From: Ulota crispa
Taxonomy: Eukaryota > Streptophyta > Bryopsida > Orthotrichales > Orthotrichaceae
Direction of reading: 5' to 3'
Length of the DNA stretch: 64,000 nt
Assembly: GCA_963920765.1 (NCBI GenBank)
Contig: OY987250.1
Span: 14,686,409-14,750,408 of the forward strand
Position 1 is the stretch's first letter, and the number at the start of each line of letters is the position of its first letter. This document shows positions 31,355 to 44,100 of the stretch, piece after piece. A program made the position numbers and the translations under genes. Below the pieces are notes generated by a model that saw only the letters and a list, made by a program, of their open reading frames with translations, was not told where the DNA came from and did no database searches.

Positions 31355-33718
31355 TCAATTTTCAATAAGCCATTGGTAGTCCGTTGCTACAGTATGCCCC
31401 CACCGAAGCCTGGTTGCCATCAACCTCTGGAGAAGCTTCATCGACTTGAATTCCAGTTCTTTGGCTGAATTCTCCAGCACCACGTCCACACTTGCTTCCT
31501 GCAAGCTGACCAGGCTGCACTCCAGGCTCTTCTGCATGGATGCCTTGTGGTTGCAAGACTCACGAAGCTGAGTGGTGACATGCTCCAGCCTAGCGGAGGA
31601 CTCCAGCAAGCTGTCGTGCAGCAACGACATTTGGTACTCCATGTCGTAGCTTCTCATTCGTGCATGTGCGAGTTTTTCAGTCATTTCAGCTCGGTCTCGC
31701 TCTACAGTCTTCAGCTTCTTGTTGCTCTGAGAAAGTTGCTTTTTGGTGCTCCTGAGCTTCTCTTCCAAATCATAGTGCAATTGCATCTGCTTCCGTAATT
31801 CCTCTCCCAGTGACATTATCATTTGATTGCTGGATTGATCATTACTTTCTTTTCTTTCTTTTCTTTCTTTTCTTTCTTTTCTTTCTTTTCTTTCTTTTCT
31901 TTCTTCCTTCTTCCTGCAGACTGCGCAGTGATGGTGGTGTTTCTCAACCACTCGGTGACAATGTGGTGTTTCGCAGGTGCACTTGGAAGAGCCTTTTGAC
32001 TTCCAGAGCTTCTCTTGAAGATTGTTCAGCTTTTCGTGTTGGTGGTTGAACTCCTTCTTGGCTGCGTGGAGGGCCGATACCAACATGGCTTTCTCAAACG
32101 TCCAGAGCTCCCCTTCCCGTGTGAGCTTCGTCACCTTTGCCTGCATCTCACTCTTCTCTTTCTGCCACGAGTCCATACAGTGCTCAGGATCATGAACTGC
32201 ACATGATGCATTTTGTCTTAGCACCAATCAACTAAGTAGCAATTTTAACTAACATAAATTAATTACTGAATGCCCGCACTGTCCAAGCTGTGTCAATTAG
32301 CAAATTGGCGTTCATTCCTGCTAACAATGAATTTACATCGATTTCCTCCAATAAGCATTTCCTCCAATAAACATTTCCTCCCTGAGTTTGAACAAATATC
32401 TAATTGTACCCACACCTAATGTTTGAAGTGCTATATCTGCCTGCACCAAGTAGCGGCAGGTAGTAGCCTAATCCCCCCACTAGTTATCTTGCAAGTGTAT
32501 GTATGCACGTGGTTAACCTCTACTACACCATATGAGATAAATTGGAAAAAACGGAGGGACCATTTTGTACTTCATCTTAATCTTACATACAGTAAATGTA
32601 AGCATAGCTATAGCTCAAAGTTGCAATTATTTGAAATTCTTGGAGGCAATCGTTGAGACTTCACTATTGTACAAGAAAGTGCACGCTTGTTTTTTGTAAT
32701 ATGCTTAAATTGTACATAATGACAGAAATAGTGAAAGTCCCAGAATGTACTGTTTTTCCCAATTGACCTAATATGGTGATTAGGTGCCTAAATGGTCAAA
32801 AGTGGGCGCTTCCATATTTATTAAAGTTTAAGAAGATAATAACATTAACCAATGGAAAGGAGAAATCATATTCAACACTCTTGAACAACAGGCAACGTTT
32901 TGAGGTATAATTGATTATTTATTTCTAAGGGAACAATCGATTTTTGCATGGATACTTAGGGTTTAGTGGGCATCATCTTGAACACCTTACTTTTCTGATT
33001 GGTGCCTAGCTACTTGCTTAGTGTGGGCGGGAGCTTTCAATTTATAGAACTTACTTGTACTGGGGAGTGATTGCCAACAAGGTCTCATGTACTTTCTCTT
33101 TGATGTCTGCAGGCCCGAAAGTTGAGCTCTATGTATTTTAGACGCGTTTGTGCCCACTTTGGCCCTCTCATGCAAATGTTTGGCTTTCTTCAGGTCTTCT
33201 TCCAGAGCGCTCATCCTTTCATCTTTGATCAGCAATTCATCTTTACAATACTCCAGGGTGGACTTCATCTTCTGCAAGTCCCGTACCAGAATCTCAATGA
33301 GCTGCGCTTGGGAGCCCAAGTCCACTTTGGACTTTTCAAGAGCCCTGACAAGTAAGGTCAAGTCCTCCGTGTGTTTTCGTGCTGTGTCGTCCACTTGCTG
33401 TTGCATGCACGCCTGGCCCTTTGTAAGAACCTCAACATGCTCCTTTTTCACGCTCAATTCGTTGTGCAGGTCGTTGCAACGCTTCTCCATCTTGAGCAGG
33501 TGGGCACACCTGTTTCGCAGTTCGTGCAGTTTCTCATCCTTGTGGAGCAGCTTCTTTGTCAACTTTTTCTCCACAGTTGATGAGTTGGCTGGTTTCCGAA
33601 GCTTGCCATGCTCCCAATTCTCTTTGGTATTCGGCAAGACCAGAATATTTAAAGGTAATTCCTTGACATTTTCCGCTTGTGTCATTGCTGTCTCCCTAAT
33701 ATTTGGTAAATCACCCAT
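31355..33718 (-). CDS. Coiled-coil protein of unknown family (2 exons, about 529 aa)
   Basis: I do not recognise the family. Exon 1 (33718-32991, donor GTAAGG) and exon 2 (32216-31355, acceptor GCTAAG) join in frame to 529 residues. If the intron is unspliced, exon 1 alone ends in a stop after HQSEK. Most of both exons is heptad-rich coiled coil (EKKLTKKLLHKDEKLHELRN; LRSTKKQLSQSNKKLKTVE). Exon 2 has a Cys/His patch (CTCETPHCHRV ... HHHHCAVC) that could bind metal, followed by a run of repeated KERKE encoded by a pure TTTCTTTTC-type microsatellite (31848-31902), which is likely length-variable. The splice model rests on phase and weak signals; these could instead be two genes. Confidence 0.5.
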
Positions 33719-33929
33719 ACTAAGAAATTCACCTTCCTTAAAATAATTCTGGAGATGCCCACCCTATGCACGAGTCTGAATCCAGCTCAGCGTCGGGTAA
33801 GGATTGCAAGAACTGCGTAAACAAAAAAAATCCATGGGACTGGGGTGGGTGATGCAATTTTAGCAATTCTCCTGTGAAATCTCCTTATACCCTCAAACGT
33901 GGCATGAATCCCTAAAGCACTCAGATTTC

Positions 33930-34520
33930 ATGCTTTTTCAAATGTACACTTCGATCGATCATATTGTAGAAAACATACTTCAGACGCAGTCTACTTTGAT
34001 TTCACCAGAATCTCTGATGAGCGGTGCATGTTCTGTTCCGAAGCAAATTGAACAAAAACAAAGTCCGCATAAGAAGCACTCAAATGGGCTAAAAGAAATT
34101 ACTAACCCTTTGAGTTTCTTTCAGGCTCAGTGTAACATCACGCTTAATTTGATAAGTAGTTGCCATGAACAAGGAATATTTATTGTCTTACTGAAACCAT
34201 GGAATATAAAGACAAGGCATGAAATAAATCGTCAAATACCCCCAGCCTTCTTATTATCATGCCGAAATGCTATTGAAAGGAAACTGGCTATCTACCTCTT
34301 CCTCTTTAATAACTCCGAACCACATTTATCTTCATTACTGAAGAGTTTAGCAAAACTGGGTGCTTTGCCGCTGCATAAACGGAGAGATGTATTAATCATT
34401 AATATTGTTCCTTTATTTGCGGAGATTACCTCGCAACTGTCAAATTTCATGGGAAATCCTTACCCTAAGATAACCGTCCTTCCAGGGAGACAAAATGTTG
34501 TTAACTTCTTAAAGTTATAA
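33930..34520 (+). CDS. Orphan intronless ORF, 196 aa
   Basis: Unrecognised. It is one of the longer uninterrupted frames in the window outside the known genes. The middle is rich in Leu/Ile and the second half reads like a helical domain: LLSCRNAIERKLAIYLFLF, HLSSLLKSLAKLGALPLHKR and a hydrophobic VLIINIVPLFAEITSQL. It starts about 210 bases upstream of, and divergent from, the coiled-coil gene. No transit peptide is obvious. The KLAIYLFL/LLKSLAKLGA/HKRR stretch faintly recalls winged-helix segments of plasmid replication proteins, but this is not enough to assign. It could be a chance frame in transposon sequence. Confidence 0.3.
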   Translation: MLFQMYTSIDHIVENILQTQSTLISPESLMSGACSVPKQIEQKQSPHKKHSNGLKEITNPLSFFQAQCNITLNLISSCHEQGIFIVLLKPWNIKTRHEINRQIPPAFLLSCRNAIERKLAIYLFLFNNSEPHLSSLLKSLAKLGALPLHKRRDVLIINIVPLFAEITSQLSNFMGNPYPKITVLPGRQNVVNFLKL

Positions 34521-34940
34521 TCGAAGTTGAATTCTATAAGAATTTTTGTTATGAGAAAAGCAGTTGGCGTCAACCATTTGAGTGAATGGGAAACGAAAAT
34601 TAATAACAATGAAACCATAGAAACCAATTCTCTTTTATTTCGGTGGAAGCAATGGAATCCAATGTTGAAGCACATGAGTGCGTGTGAATCCAGCGAAGCC
34701 TTATGTTTTTTGATCTAACGTGCCACGGAAGTCTTGTGGAGGCGGTTGAAACTCACTACTCACTAATCACTAAGCTGAGATAACCAAGTATCTGTGGGCT
34801 TTAGTGTTGATGCCATAGTATTCATCAGAGGCCACGGTAATGGTTTCATTGGAAACGGATGAAGAACTGTTTCGTTTTTATGGGAAGTGGTTTGGTTTGG
34901 GTGAAATTTGTAAATGAGTTTATCCACTACATTCCATACA
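34521..34940. other. No feature recognised
   Basis: Short stretch after the orphan ORF. A 63-codon frame at 34527-34718 begins seven bases after its stop. It may be continuation of the same decayed sequence, but no similarity was recognised. Confidence 0.3.
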
Positions 34941-35086
34941 TCCGTAGAAGAAAAAACTGCCCTAAACAACTGGTTCACTATGACTGCAAATGTTCTAAAC
35001 AACTATACGATGACTCAATTACAGTCATTTAGGATATTTGCAGTCGTTGTGAACCAGTCGTTTATTGCAAGATTTCTTCTAGTGTT
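34941..35086. mobile_element. CACTA-like miniature element, GTTCAC family
   Basis: The arms TAGAAGAAAAAACTG...AACTGGTTCACTATGACTGC (left) and GCAGTCGTTGTGAACCAGTC...TTTCTTCTAGTG (right) are inverted. The right terminus reads CACTAGAAGAAA in reverse, typical of CMC/CACTA ends; the left terminus has eroded. A related element with ends near CATTACAAA is at 50504-50610. Confidence 0.6.
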
Positions 35087-37032
35087 ATAGTATATGGTGA
35101 TTTTGCTGTAGTGAGGGATTTTGATTAATTTGTAGTGAGTAGTGAATCTAGGTCTACGTGGTGTTACCTCAACCACTTACGTACTACTTTTTATATTTTG
35201 TTAGTTTTATTTTTGATGAACAGCAGTATGCATGAAGCCCCAAGAGAAGGGAAAATTCTTATGAATGTGTTCTTAAAAGCATGGTATCACGGAAGTTTAA
35301 CTTGTGACGCTCCTGCATCTTATACTAATTAATTGATATGCAATGTGGAAAAAATAAATTTTAGATGAGTAGTTGTGGTGGGTTTGTTCTTTGAATATGA
35401 TTTCAGGATAATTAAAAAGCTAGGGCCAATGTATGGCTATTTGGAACCTATAGGAGATAGGAATGCACAAAAGCATTACAAATTTGTAATAAGACATTGA
35501 AACATTTTAGTCCTATTCTTAAATTAGTTTTGGAATGTCAATAGGGATATTGCAACCTATTATTACTTAAAGTGCTTTTTTGCAATTTTTGTTGAAAATC
35601 AACCTCAAAATAGCGTAGGCTAAACCAAACAACTTGACATTGTTACATTATGTATTTTGTGAATTGATGGTTTTGAAACCATTTCCAAAACGGTCAAGAA
35701 AAACAAAAGCATCACATAATGGTTGTGGAGATGTGCTTATTCTTTTCTCATTTATTGCTAAATTATTCAGTTTATGCCCAATCGAACAAAGCACAGAGCT
35801 TTTAAAGACAACTCTCTTAACTTATAATTGAGTACACTTAATTGTTGAATTTCTCATATATGTTGTCCAAATGTTTTGTTATTAAAGGCTGGTTTTGACA
35901 AATGTTAACTTGCACTTTTAAAACCGGTATATAATTATGGTCTCTTCACACCCTTGATTGTGGAGTTCAAAATCCACATTCTCTTAAACAATAAATCCTA
36001 CTAAATGTCTCATGTTTGTAAAATGGAAAGAGATATATAATAAATCAATTAGTTCTAACACAATTATTATACATTGTAGTTTGCACCCCCTAGTGCATTG
36101 CTATGTTTACTTCTATGACTTGATATTGCCATCATTTCATAACAATATAATTCACGGAGTGTACTAATTTGATCATAATATATGTGAATCCTATGCTCTC
36201 TCTAAGAGCTTTATAATATGTTCATCATGTTTTGTTTCAATAATATCCACATAAGTTGTACAATTTTATAGTTAAAAAATGAACAAAAACTCCTGACTTC
36301 TACAAAATTTGCCAAGTTGTAAAGTAAGAGGCTCATAAACCGTGCTGTTGTTTTGACCACCACGTAGGAGTTTCAAAAACCGTATGCTCAGCTTCATAAA
36401 ATGGGTCACGCATTTTTATGTTCAAAAACTATATTTTTGCATGCAATGTTTTAGAACTCAAGAGAGTGACATGAGCTACCACCAAGTGTGCTTATTGTCA
36501 TAATTATGTTTAAATTTGTCTTTTAGTAAAATAAAGATACATGTCGTACTAAAATAAATGAAAAATTCTCCTCAATCATAATTTGAGTATTAGAATATGG
36601 ACTAGGTGCTTGCATGCTTTAGGAGCCTTATTGGAGCATTCTTGGCTTTATAGTGGTTGCTTTTAGGACTCATGTGCTCCATTTACAATCCACCTTTGCA
36701 TCATGAATGCTACCACCTATGAGCAAGAATAGCTACCTCCAAACGTTTTGCTTTAATAAATTGTAGTTAATTCTTACTTGCTCAAAAAAATTTAAATTAA
36801 ATGTTCGCATAATCATCTCTTCTTTGACTTTCTACCCAAAATATTTCCAAGCTGCTCTAGCTTGATTTTGTACAAATGTCATCTTTCCCTTTGATGGTCA
36901 ATTTACAAGCATTCTACCTTGGCACCATCTTGACTTAAACTTTTAAGGTTTTAGTTATACTGTAACATCTACACAACAAACGCAACCACGCCACTTTGGC
37001 CAACTTCACTAGAGTATTGTTTGAGGACTATG
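35087..37032. other. No gene recognised
   Basis: Nearly 2 kb of AT-rich sequence. Bases 36322-36360 contain GTAAGAGGCTCATAAACCG, one end of the TAAGGTAGGAGGCT repeat family. Open frames at 35135-35332 and 35634-35831 have no recognised motif. Confidence 0.35.
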
Positions 37033-37684
37033 TTAACCCCTAAATGCCCAAGGCCTTTTTTGAGCTTTTGGGAAGTTGCTCTAAATTGAACTAAAAGCCA
37101 ACATTTTGATAAGTTGTATCAAAGTTTTCAAAACTATAACCATACAAATTCAAACTAGATATGTTAGACATCACACAAGAAAAGAAACACAACAATACCA
37201 CTTATGGATTGAAAGATTATAATGTTTGATCAAGAGGGTGTTAAAATTGCAAAAATGACTTCAAGTCTTTCAATCTTCTTTTCACTTGTCAAATCTAAAA
37301 TGTTGGTCACCAAAAAATATGAGGTTAAAGAACATAACATATGTAACTCCAATCCATTTACAACTTTTCAAAATATCTTTTACAATTTTTTTAAATGCAT
37401 TTCTAGTGTGAATTTTTCTCCAAGATCTACTATATTTGAGGCTCATTTTCATGAGCTTTCAACACTAAAAAAGTCAAGATTGCAATGGACACCCTTGCAC
37501 AAAATCTTGAATAGAAAATTCACAATCAATAATTTTCAAAAACGGGTTGTTGATGCTAAAACTAGACTTCAAAAAGAATAATTCTAAAATACTACATACT
37601 AAAAATAGCTGCTTAGTTAGGTTTTATTGAACTTCAAAATGTTGTTGGCACCAAAATGTGGTGCCTTGGGCATTTAGGGGTTAA
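37033..37684 (+). mobile_element. TTAA-bounded piggyBac-like element, 652 bp, with an open 119-codon frame
   Basis: Begins TTAACCCCTAAATGCCCAAG and ends TTGGGCATTTAGGGGTTAA with TTAA duplicated. It is the twin of 11595-12247. Between 37222 and 37581 an uninterrupted 119-codon frame (MFDQEGVKIAKMTSSL ... KRVVDAKTRLQKE) is open on the plus strand. It does not resemble a transposase domain I know, and its twin is interrupted at the equivalent place. Confidence 0.85.
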
Positions 37685-38179
37685 TGAGGGTTTGGCTTAC
37701 AGAAAACCAAAGTCATTCAAGGCTTAGGTGAAATTCAAAAATGACTTGAATATGGTATGCAAAAGTTACAATTGGTTAATACAAAGGGTAAAATTCCTAA
37801 ACCTGTAACCTAATTTATTTGTTCTGCAGTTCAGCATTCTCCAATAGTTGCTGAAGTTATCCTACGAGGAACCGGTTGCCATGTACGGTGGTCTTCAGTG
37901 ATCTGCACCCCTCTACATTGAAATTGCAAAAGAAACTCAAACATAGAGATGAAAATTTGATCCTGACACATTTAGCATTTAAATGCAAGGAATTCTCCAT
38001 AGCACTATACACCTCCCAAAAATCACACTCCTAAATATGATAAGCTTAAACGTAATGCGGAAAATGTCCTCTACCCTGCGTTAACTCGAGTTTTAGGTCC
38101 AGGTCTGAGAATAAGGTCAATGATTATGTAAGTTTACAAAAGAGAAGTGGGATATCATTTTTGTTACCAAAAGTGAACC

Positions 38180-41100
38180 TCAATTCTTTCCACTCTTGAT
38201 GCTTGCTAGAAGAGTCTTCATCCGAATCAGCTGATTATGCAGTCTCGTTAATTCGTTGACAGGAGCAGTATCTCGAACTTTGGTCCCCCAACACATAAAC
38301 GCTTTCTCTTCTTTAATCCATCCCATGTGGTTACTGATTTTTGAGCAAAGCCCTTGCGAAGTAAGAATAGCAGCCTCCATTTCAGCAAGTTGCTTCTCAA
38401 GTTTTGTTTCGGAGCTTTTCACAGGTGCGACGGGAAGAGCAATCTCCTCCGGAACTTTTTCCTTGTCTTTCTTCTCTTCCGGCGGAAGCAATTTGCTCTT
38501 CTCTTCTGCAGAGAGTACCCCAAGAGTATGTCAGCAAAGTTCAGAGTGCTGCGATCGTGCACTGCATAAGATTCATTGCAGCTTTCTTGACTTTCAGCGT
38601 CTCATGTTCCTTCAAATTTTCGTGAGAGTATATTATCCCGTAGGGTGAGTTACGGTTTAATATGTACACAAAAATACATATAAATATACAAGGGAATATT
38701 TCATGGATACCCCTGAAGTTATAGATACCCCTGCTTTTTCAGAAATATCACAAACACCCTTGGACCAAAAAATTTAGGCATTTGTTTTGTTATGCATGTC
38801 ACTTCCTTCTCCCTTTGTGCGCACAGTACTTCTTTCTTGTTATGCGTGCGCTCAAAGGAAGAAGGGAAGTGGCATGCACAACAAAACAAGCGCCTAAATT
38901 TTTTGGTTCAAGGGTATTGGTGATATTCCTGAAAAAGCAGGGTATCTATAAAATATTGCAAACTTCAGGAGTGTCCACGAAATTTTCCCAATATACAAAA
39001 CACATACAAATTCTGCATTTTACAAGGTTGTCTAATGTTGATGGGAGAGCGTACCTATCTCATTAACAACTATAACAGCCGGGGGCGGAGCGGGAGGCTC
39101 AATCTGAAATAATTTTACAAATGCAGAAGCCATCTCCTTTGCAGCCTTCATTTCAGCTTTGCAAATTTCCCGCAAGTCCTCCAGCTCTTGTCTAGTTGCT
39201 GCAATCTCAACCTGCAATAATTTCCAAAACAAGTTTCAAGCCCATGCGCTGCCAGTGGGAAAATGCCAATTGCAAAGACTTAAAGGGTGCATAGCTTATG
39301 TGCTGGGTGAAGGTAGCAACAAATTAGAAACGTGGAAAATTTGGGTCCCCTGACGATAGATCAAACCATAACAACGTTGTGCTGCAGATTCTGAAACTCC
39401 TAACCATGCACATCTTCATCCAAGAACACCATTTTGATCAGGCATTCAGATCTCAAAATGCAGCAGGTATGAAAAAAAAGGCCGTGTCAAGTGGCATACC
39501 GGTTCCCCTACGCCAAGACGAAAGCTATTCATTAACCAGTTGCCCATGCCAAAATCCGTCTCAACATCACGTCCTCGTTCAACCAAGCAGACTTCAAGGT
39601 TACAACCACTTCTGCTGGTAATGTTGGGTAATGTATCCAGCATTCTCTTCATTCGCTTCAGGAGTCCGTCAGTGCCCAATGCATCAGTTGAAGAGCCCGC
39701 TCTAAGCTCAGGTTGCTGACTGTCAAAATGGAGTGCTCGATTCAATTCATTCCTGACCACTTGAAGCCCCTCAATTCGCATCTGAAGGCATGCATTGATG
39801 TAGAACACACAACATGTATAAAACTCCGCCAGTCGATGTTTCTTGCAGTAAACACGAAAAATATACTAACTTGAATGCTTGATCAAGCCGATAAATAGAA
39901 CTCTTTCAAGTGAAGGATAAAGTGACTACAATGTGAGAAAATGAAAACGAACAGAATTCACTACCTTGGAACGAGGATACAAATTCTTTGATCAAGGTAC
40001 ATCGACTCATATAACAAAGTACTCACCGTTAGATTTTGCACGGTGCGAGGATGCCTTCTCACGTCTTTCTTTGAATTATCTGACATCACCTCAGTTCCAC
40101 GCCCAACAAATTGCATTCGTCGGAATGTAGCGTACCAACCAACGTCAGCTCCTGCATTCCCAAACTCCTGGTTCGAAGATTTCTTGTTTGGGTCAGCGGA
40201 AACTCTAACACCCTCAAGAGAAAAAAGCCAATCTAGAAGCTGAAGATCTAGATCGAGAATACCGAACATGTCCACGGGCCATACACTCTCGTTACTGGTG
40301 AGCATGGCAAGAACACCTGCACCTGCATCCGAGTAACCAATATATGAGAGGGATGCATTCAACTATGAAGTCACAGGACTGAACAATCCAGGAAAAGCTC
40401 AAAAAAATTTGAGAATAAAATACCGTTCTGATCCGCTTGAGACGGCCTTATTATATTCGCAATAGGTCCATTGGAGAAGAATTTTATTAGCTTCTTGATA
40501 TTCCGCCCTGGTACGCCTCCGGGACCAACAAAATGATACCTCTGCAGAAGTGACTCAACCTGACACATACTTCCTCCTAACCTTACTCCCCCAATTTTCG
40601 CAATCACTTGCAACTTCCAACCATCCGTGTCTTGCTGTTTATAAGGTATAAGCGTCTCCACGTCTATGTCCAAGAAAGGAGTTGTTGGAGAACTGTGCCC
40701 CTCATTTTCGCCCATTTTCCTTTCCACTGGTGCCATGCTGCCTCTCTCTTTTCCAATCCAGATCACAGGGTGCAACTTATATGAAGGGGATGCAACACTT
40801 GTCAGCTCCACTAAAGGTGGATCCTTCCCAGGGGGATCAAAACGTTGCCTCTCTATACTAGACGCTCGGCTGGAACTAGAAGATGACGAGATTGAGCTGT
40901 CAGGGCTTCGTAAATAGGAATCACTGGATGGAATATGGATTTTAGCTCCTTGAATTGAAGAAGTTCTGGTTTCTAAAGAAAGGGGTTCAGGTTCAGCACA
41001 TTCGATCCGAACGTCTTGCCAGATGAGTTTAGAGGTGACCATTGCCGCTTCTGCCAACTTCTTATGCGTGACGCTCAAGAGAACCTTCCAGCTTAGAAGC

Positions 41101-44100
41101 TTTGCCAGGGTTGGACCATCTTTGCTAACTCGCTTAGGAACTGCTGCTAGTAATCTAAATTCAAGAGAGCTCACGCTCAATATCAATCCCGTGTCAGCAG
41201 GTACCATGTCGAGCAATTTCTTAGCATTATATCCATCAAAATTCATTTCGATCTTTTCACGGGTAACCGACTTGCTCATCTCGTAGATTGCCTCTACAGC
41301 CCTCCCTGCCAATTGATACACTTTTAAAAGAAACGCGTATTGCTCCTGTGACATGTGGGCCACACATTTCTTGCAAGAAAGTCCCAGTCGAACAATTCCT
41401 CCTGAAGGGAAGAAGGTCATCAAAGGTTGCCCGTCACCTGATAGCAACGCAACTTCAACACCAAGGTCGGACGTTTCAACACAGTACCATAATCTTGCCG
41501 CCCAATCAGTTTCAGTGGAAGTACTTCTCTGAGCCGAGTCATCTAAATTCTCAGTTTCTAGTGCAATTGCTGCATTTGATGCGCGAAGCACCCACCTTCA
41601 CAAGAAAAACTCACATTAATTATGCAATACGTAATTATCAGCAGTATTTTTCCCATGAGCTAGATTGTGGAAACTTATACATACCTTTGATGATTTGATT
41701 CCGCTGCCTGGCCCTTCCATATGCTGCTGCATGCAGGATCGTTGTCAAGGTTTAACACCCGGAAGCTCAGAAATGGGCTATTTGCCATCGTGAAGCCTTC
41801 AATGTGAATCCGTATACCAGAAAAAGGCCCTCGGTCTGCTTTGTCCATCAATGCTCCGTTGATAGGAATAGTGAGATCGAATTCTTTAAAAGTCAGATAT
41901 GCAGCATGCAATGATCTGTCTGGTAGTTTCACTGCAGATTCCATAACAACTGACTCAGCGAAAAGCAAAACGAGCCGAAGGCATGTCGCTTCCTGGAGAA
42001 TAATCTGCTGAACCCAATAGAATGTCAGTGTAATTGTGAGGTCCTGTAGCATACCAGGACTTAAGATGATAACACATATGCCCAAAGAAACTTTCATGGT
42101 ATTTCAAAGCAGAGAAAACATGGCCTTTTAAATGGTGAAGATTACATATATATGAACCAAATAGCTTAGGCATCGGCAATAACCTGAAAGACATTAAAAA
42201 AAAAAGTGTAAATCCACGTGCAACAAATTCTCCTTGACTAGGAACTGTGTACTTGTATCACCAGTTAAAACCACCAATTATTTCCATGCAAGACGACGTG
42301 AAAATAGCTCTACTTCTCAAATTCCAAGTTCCACAACTTACCTTAAAGGGTTGGCATTGAACAACCAGTTGTGTGGCTAAAGCTGGAGGTAAAGGAGATG
42401 GTGTAACTTGAGAAGAGTACATGCATAGCATTGACGGTGTTTCCCGCCTAGACGTTAGCCAGCTCTCAAAAGGATGAATTTTGAACCATAACTTCTCACT
42501 AGCTGCAAAGAAAAAACAGAAACTTAGTGACAAAGACACTGTCAACGTTCTCAAACGACAAAAAGGCAAAGATAGACCATTAAAGTTGAAGATCAACGTC
42601 CTTACCAAACGCAGGAACGGCAGGTTTCACATTTGGATCAATAGTTCTAATGCTTGGTTGCACGAGCGTGCACGAGGGTTGCACTGAAATGTCTCTGCGG
42701 TATCATAACGTATCTGTTCAGATGTGAACCAAAAGAAACTGATTTGTTCAAGCACAACATGCGAGATTTAATACGGCATGAACCACTGAAATAGGGCATG
42801 AACCAATTCCCTTCTAATCCCTGTGACTCGAAAAGAAGACACCAGCTAAACGTAACACAAAGAAACTTCACAAAAGACATTGACTGCAAGTTATAGAATC
42901 GCAAAGCCGTGTGGAGGGGAACCTCTAGTCATGCAGAATCGTGATAATTAACATAATTCAACGTAGTAGGCAGTCACTGCCATCGGAGGATATATATAAT
43001 ACCTGAGATAGAGGGCTCCCACCATAATCCGAGTCATAGCCCTGATACTTCTCTGCTCCACTATACTTGCCTGTATTTCCAATATCAAATACGACTACAC
43101 GGTTAGAAAGCACTTCGCTAATCGTCACCATCTCTATAATTGGGTAGATAACATCCTGAGATCCATGTAGTCTAAACCAACTTCCACGACGTAAACACTA
43201 GACATGCAGTCATTGTCGAAACAGATCAATCCCCGATTTGCAAACTGTTACGCAAGCCTCACACCATCTCAAAAAAGCGTAGGTTCCTACAATCAGTCTT
43301 AAATATGGAATGTAACAGCCAGACTATAATCACATCAAGGGGCGCATAGACTTACTCGAACATACTGGAAGTGCTCCATGAGAAATTCCAGCTGAAAATC
43401 TGTAACAACAGGTAAAGATTTTACACAGAACAACGTATAAAAGGCGAAGGTCACGCCGGAGTCCTCGGTACTGATGCATCACGAGAACTATGCAGAAATC
43501 ATAGAGCATAGACTTACCAGGTAGAAATGAAAGTAATTCTCATGTGTGCTCTCAAACTAGCGTATGAACAGACTTGTTAGGGATGATATGGCTAATATGA
43601 GTTCTGCGCAAGCTAATCGGATCGCTACTTCTCCCCACTCATATAAAAGGATTACATGTGCTCAAATTTTTCGATCCAGAAACCTCTAATTCCAGCACCG
43701 TGATTTCCGCAATATACACAAATGTAACCACATAACAATTTCACCAGCAGCTTATCACTCGAGAATATGTATCTGTGCCGAGACTAAGTTGTGAAAGAAT
43801 AACTGAAAATCATAATCATACACAAGTATAAACTCAAGCCACACCTATTCATAGTAAGCATGCCCAAGTGAATCACTAATGCTAAATCCTGAATAGGCCT
43901 ATAAATTACAAATTGTTTAGACATACACAGCAATCGAGAGACCTTTCTCAAAGTGTACAGGTTTAACCAACTTATCACGATCGTTCAATAAGAGCAGCTT
44001 GAATTTGCAGCGATGAAAATTTACGGGACTCTTCTACAAAGAATAAAGCAGCAAGCTTACCAACATCCTTGACACTCAAGAACATGTAATCGACTTTCAA

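Noticed and set aside
31810-32049. Phe/Leu-rich plus frame
   Set aside because: Antisense to the KERKE microsatellite of the coiled-coil exon.
33150-33746. 198-codon plus frame
   Set aside because: Antisense shadow of coiled-coil exon 1; Ser/Cys/Phe-rich composition typical of antisense of Lys/Glu-rich coding.
43979-44033. Extra exon in the BLTP3-like gene encoding EESRKFSSLQIQAALIERS
   Set aside because: It has an acceptor and donor, but including it breaks phase with the next exon; joining 44061 directly to 43399 restores the family sequence KDV-DFQLEF.
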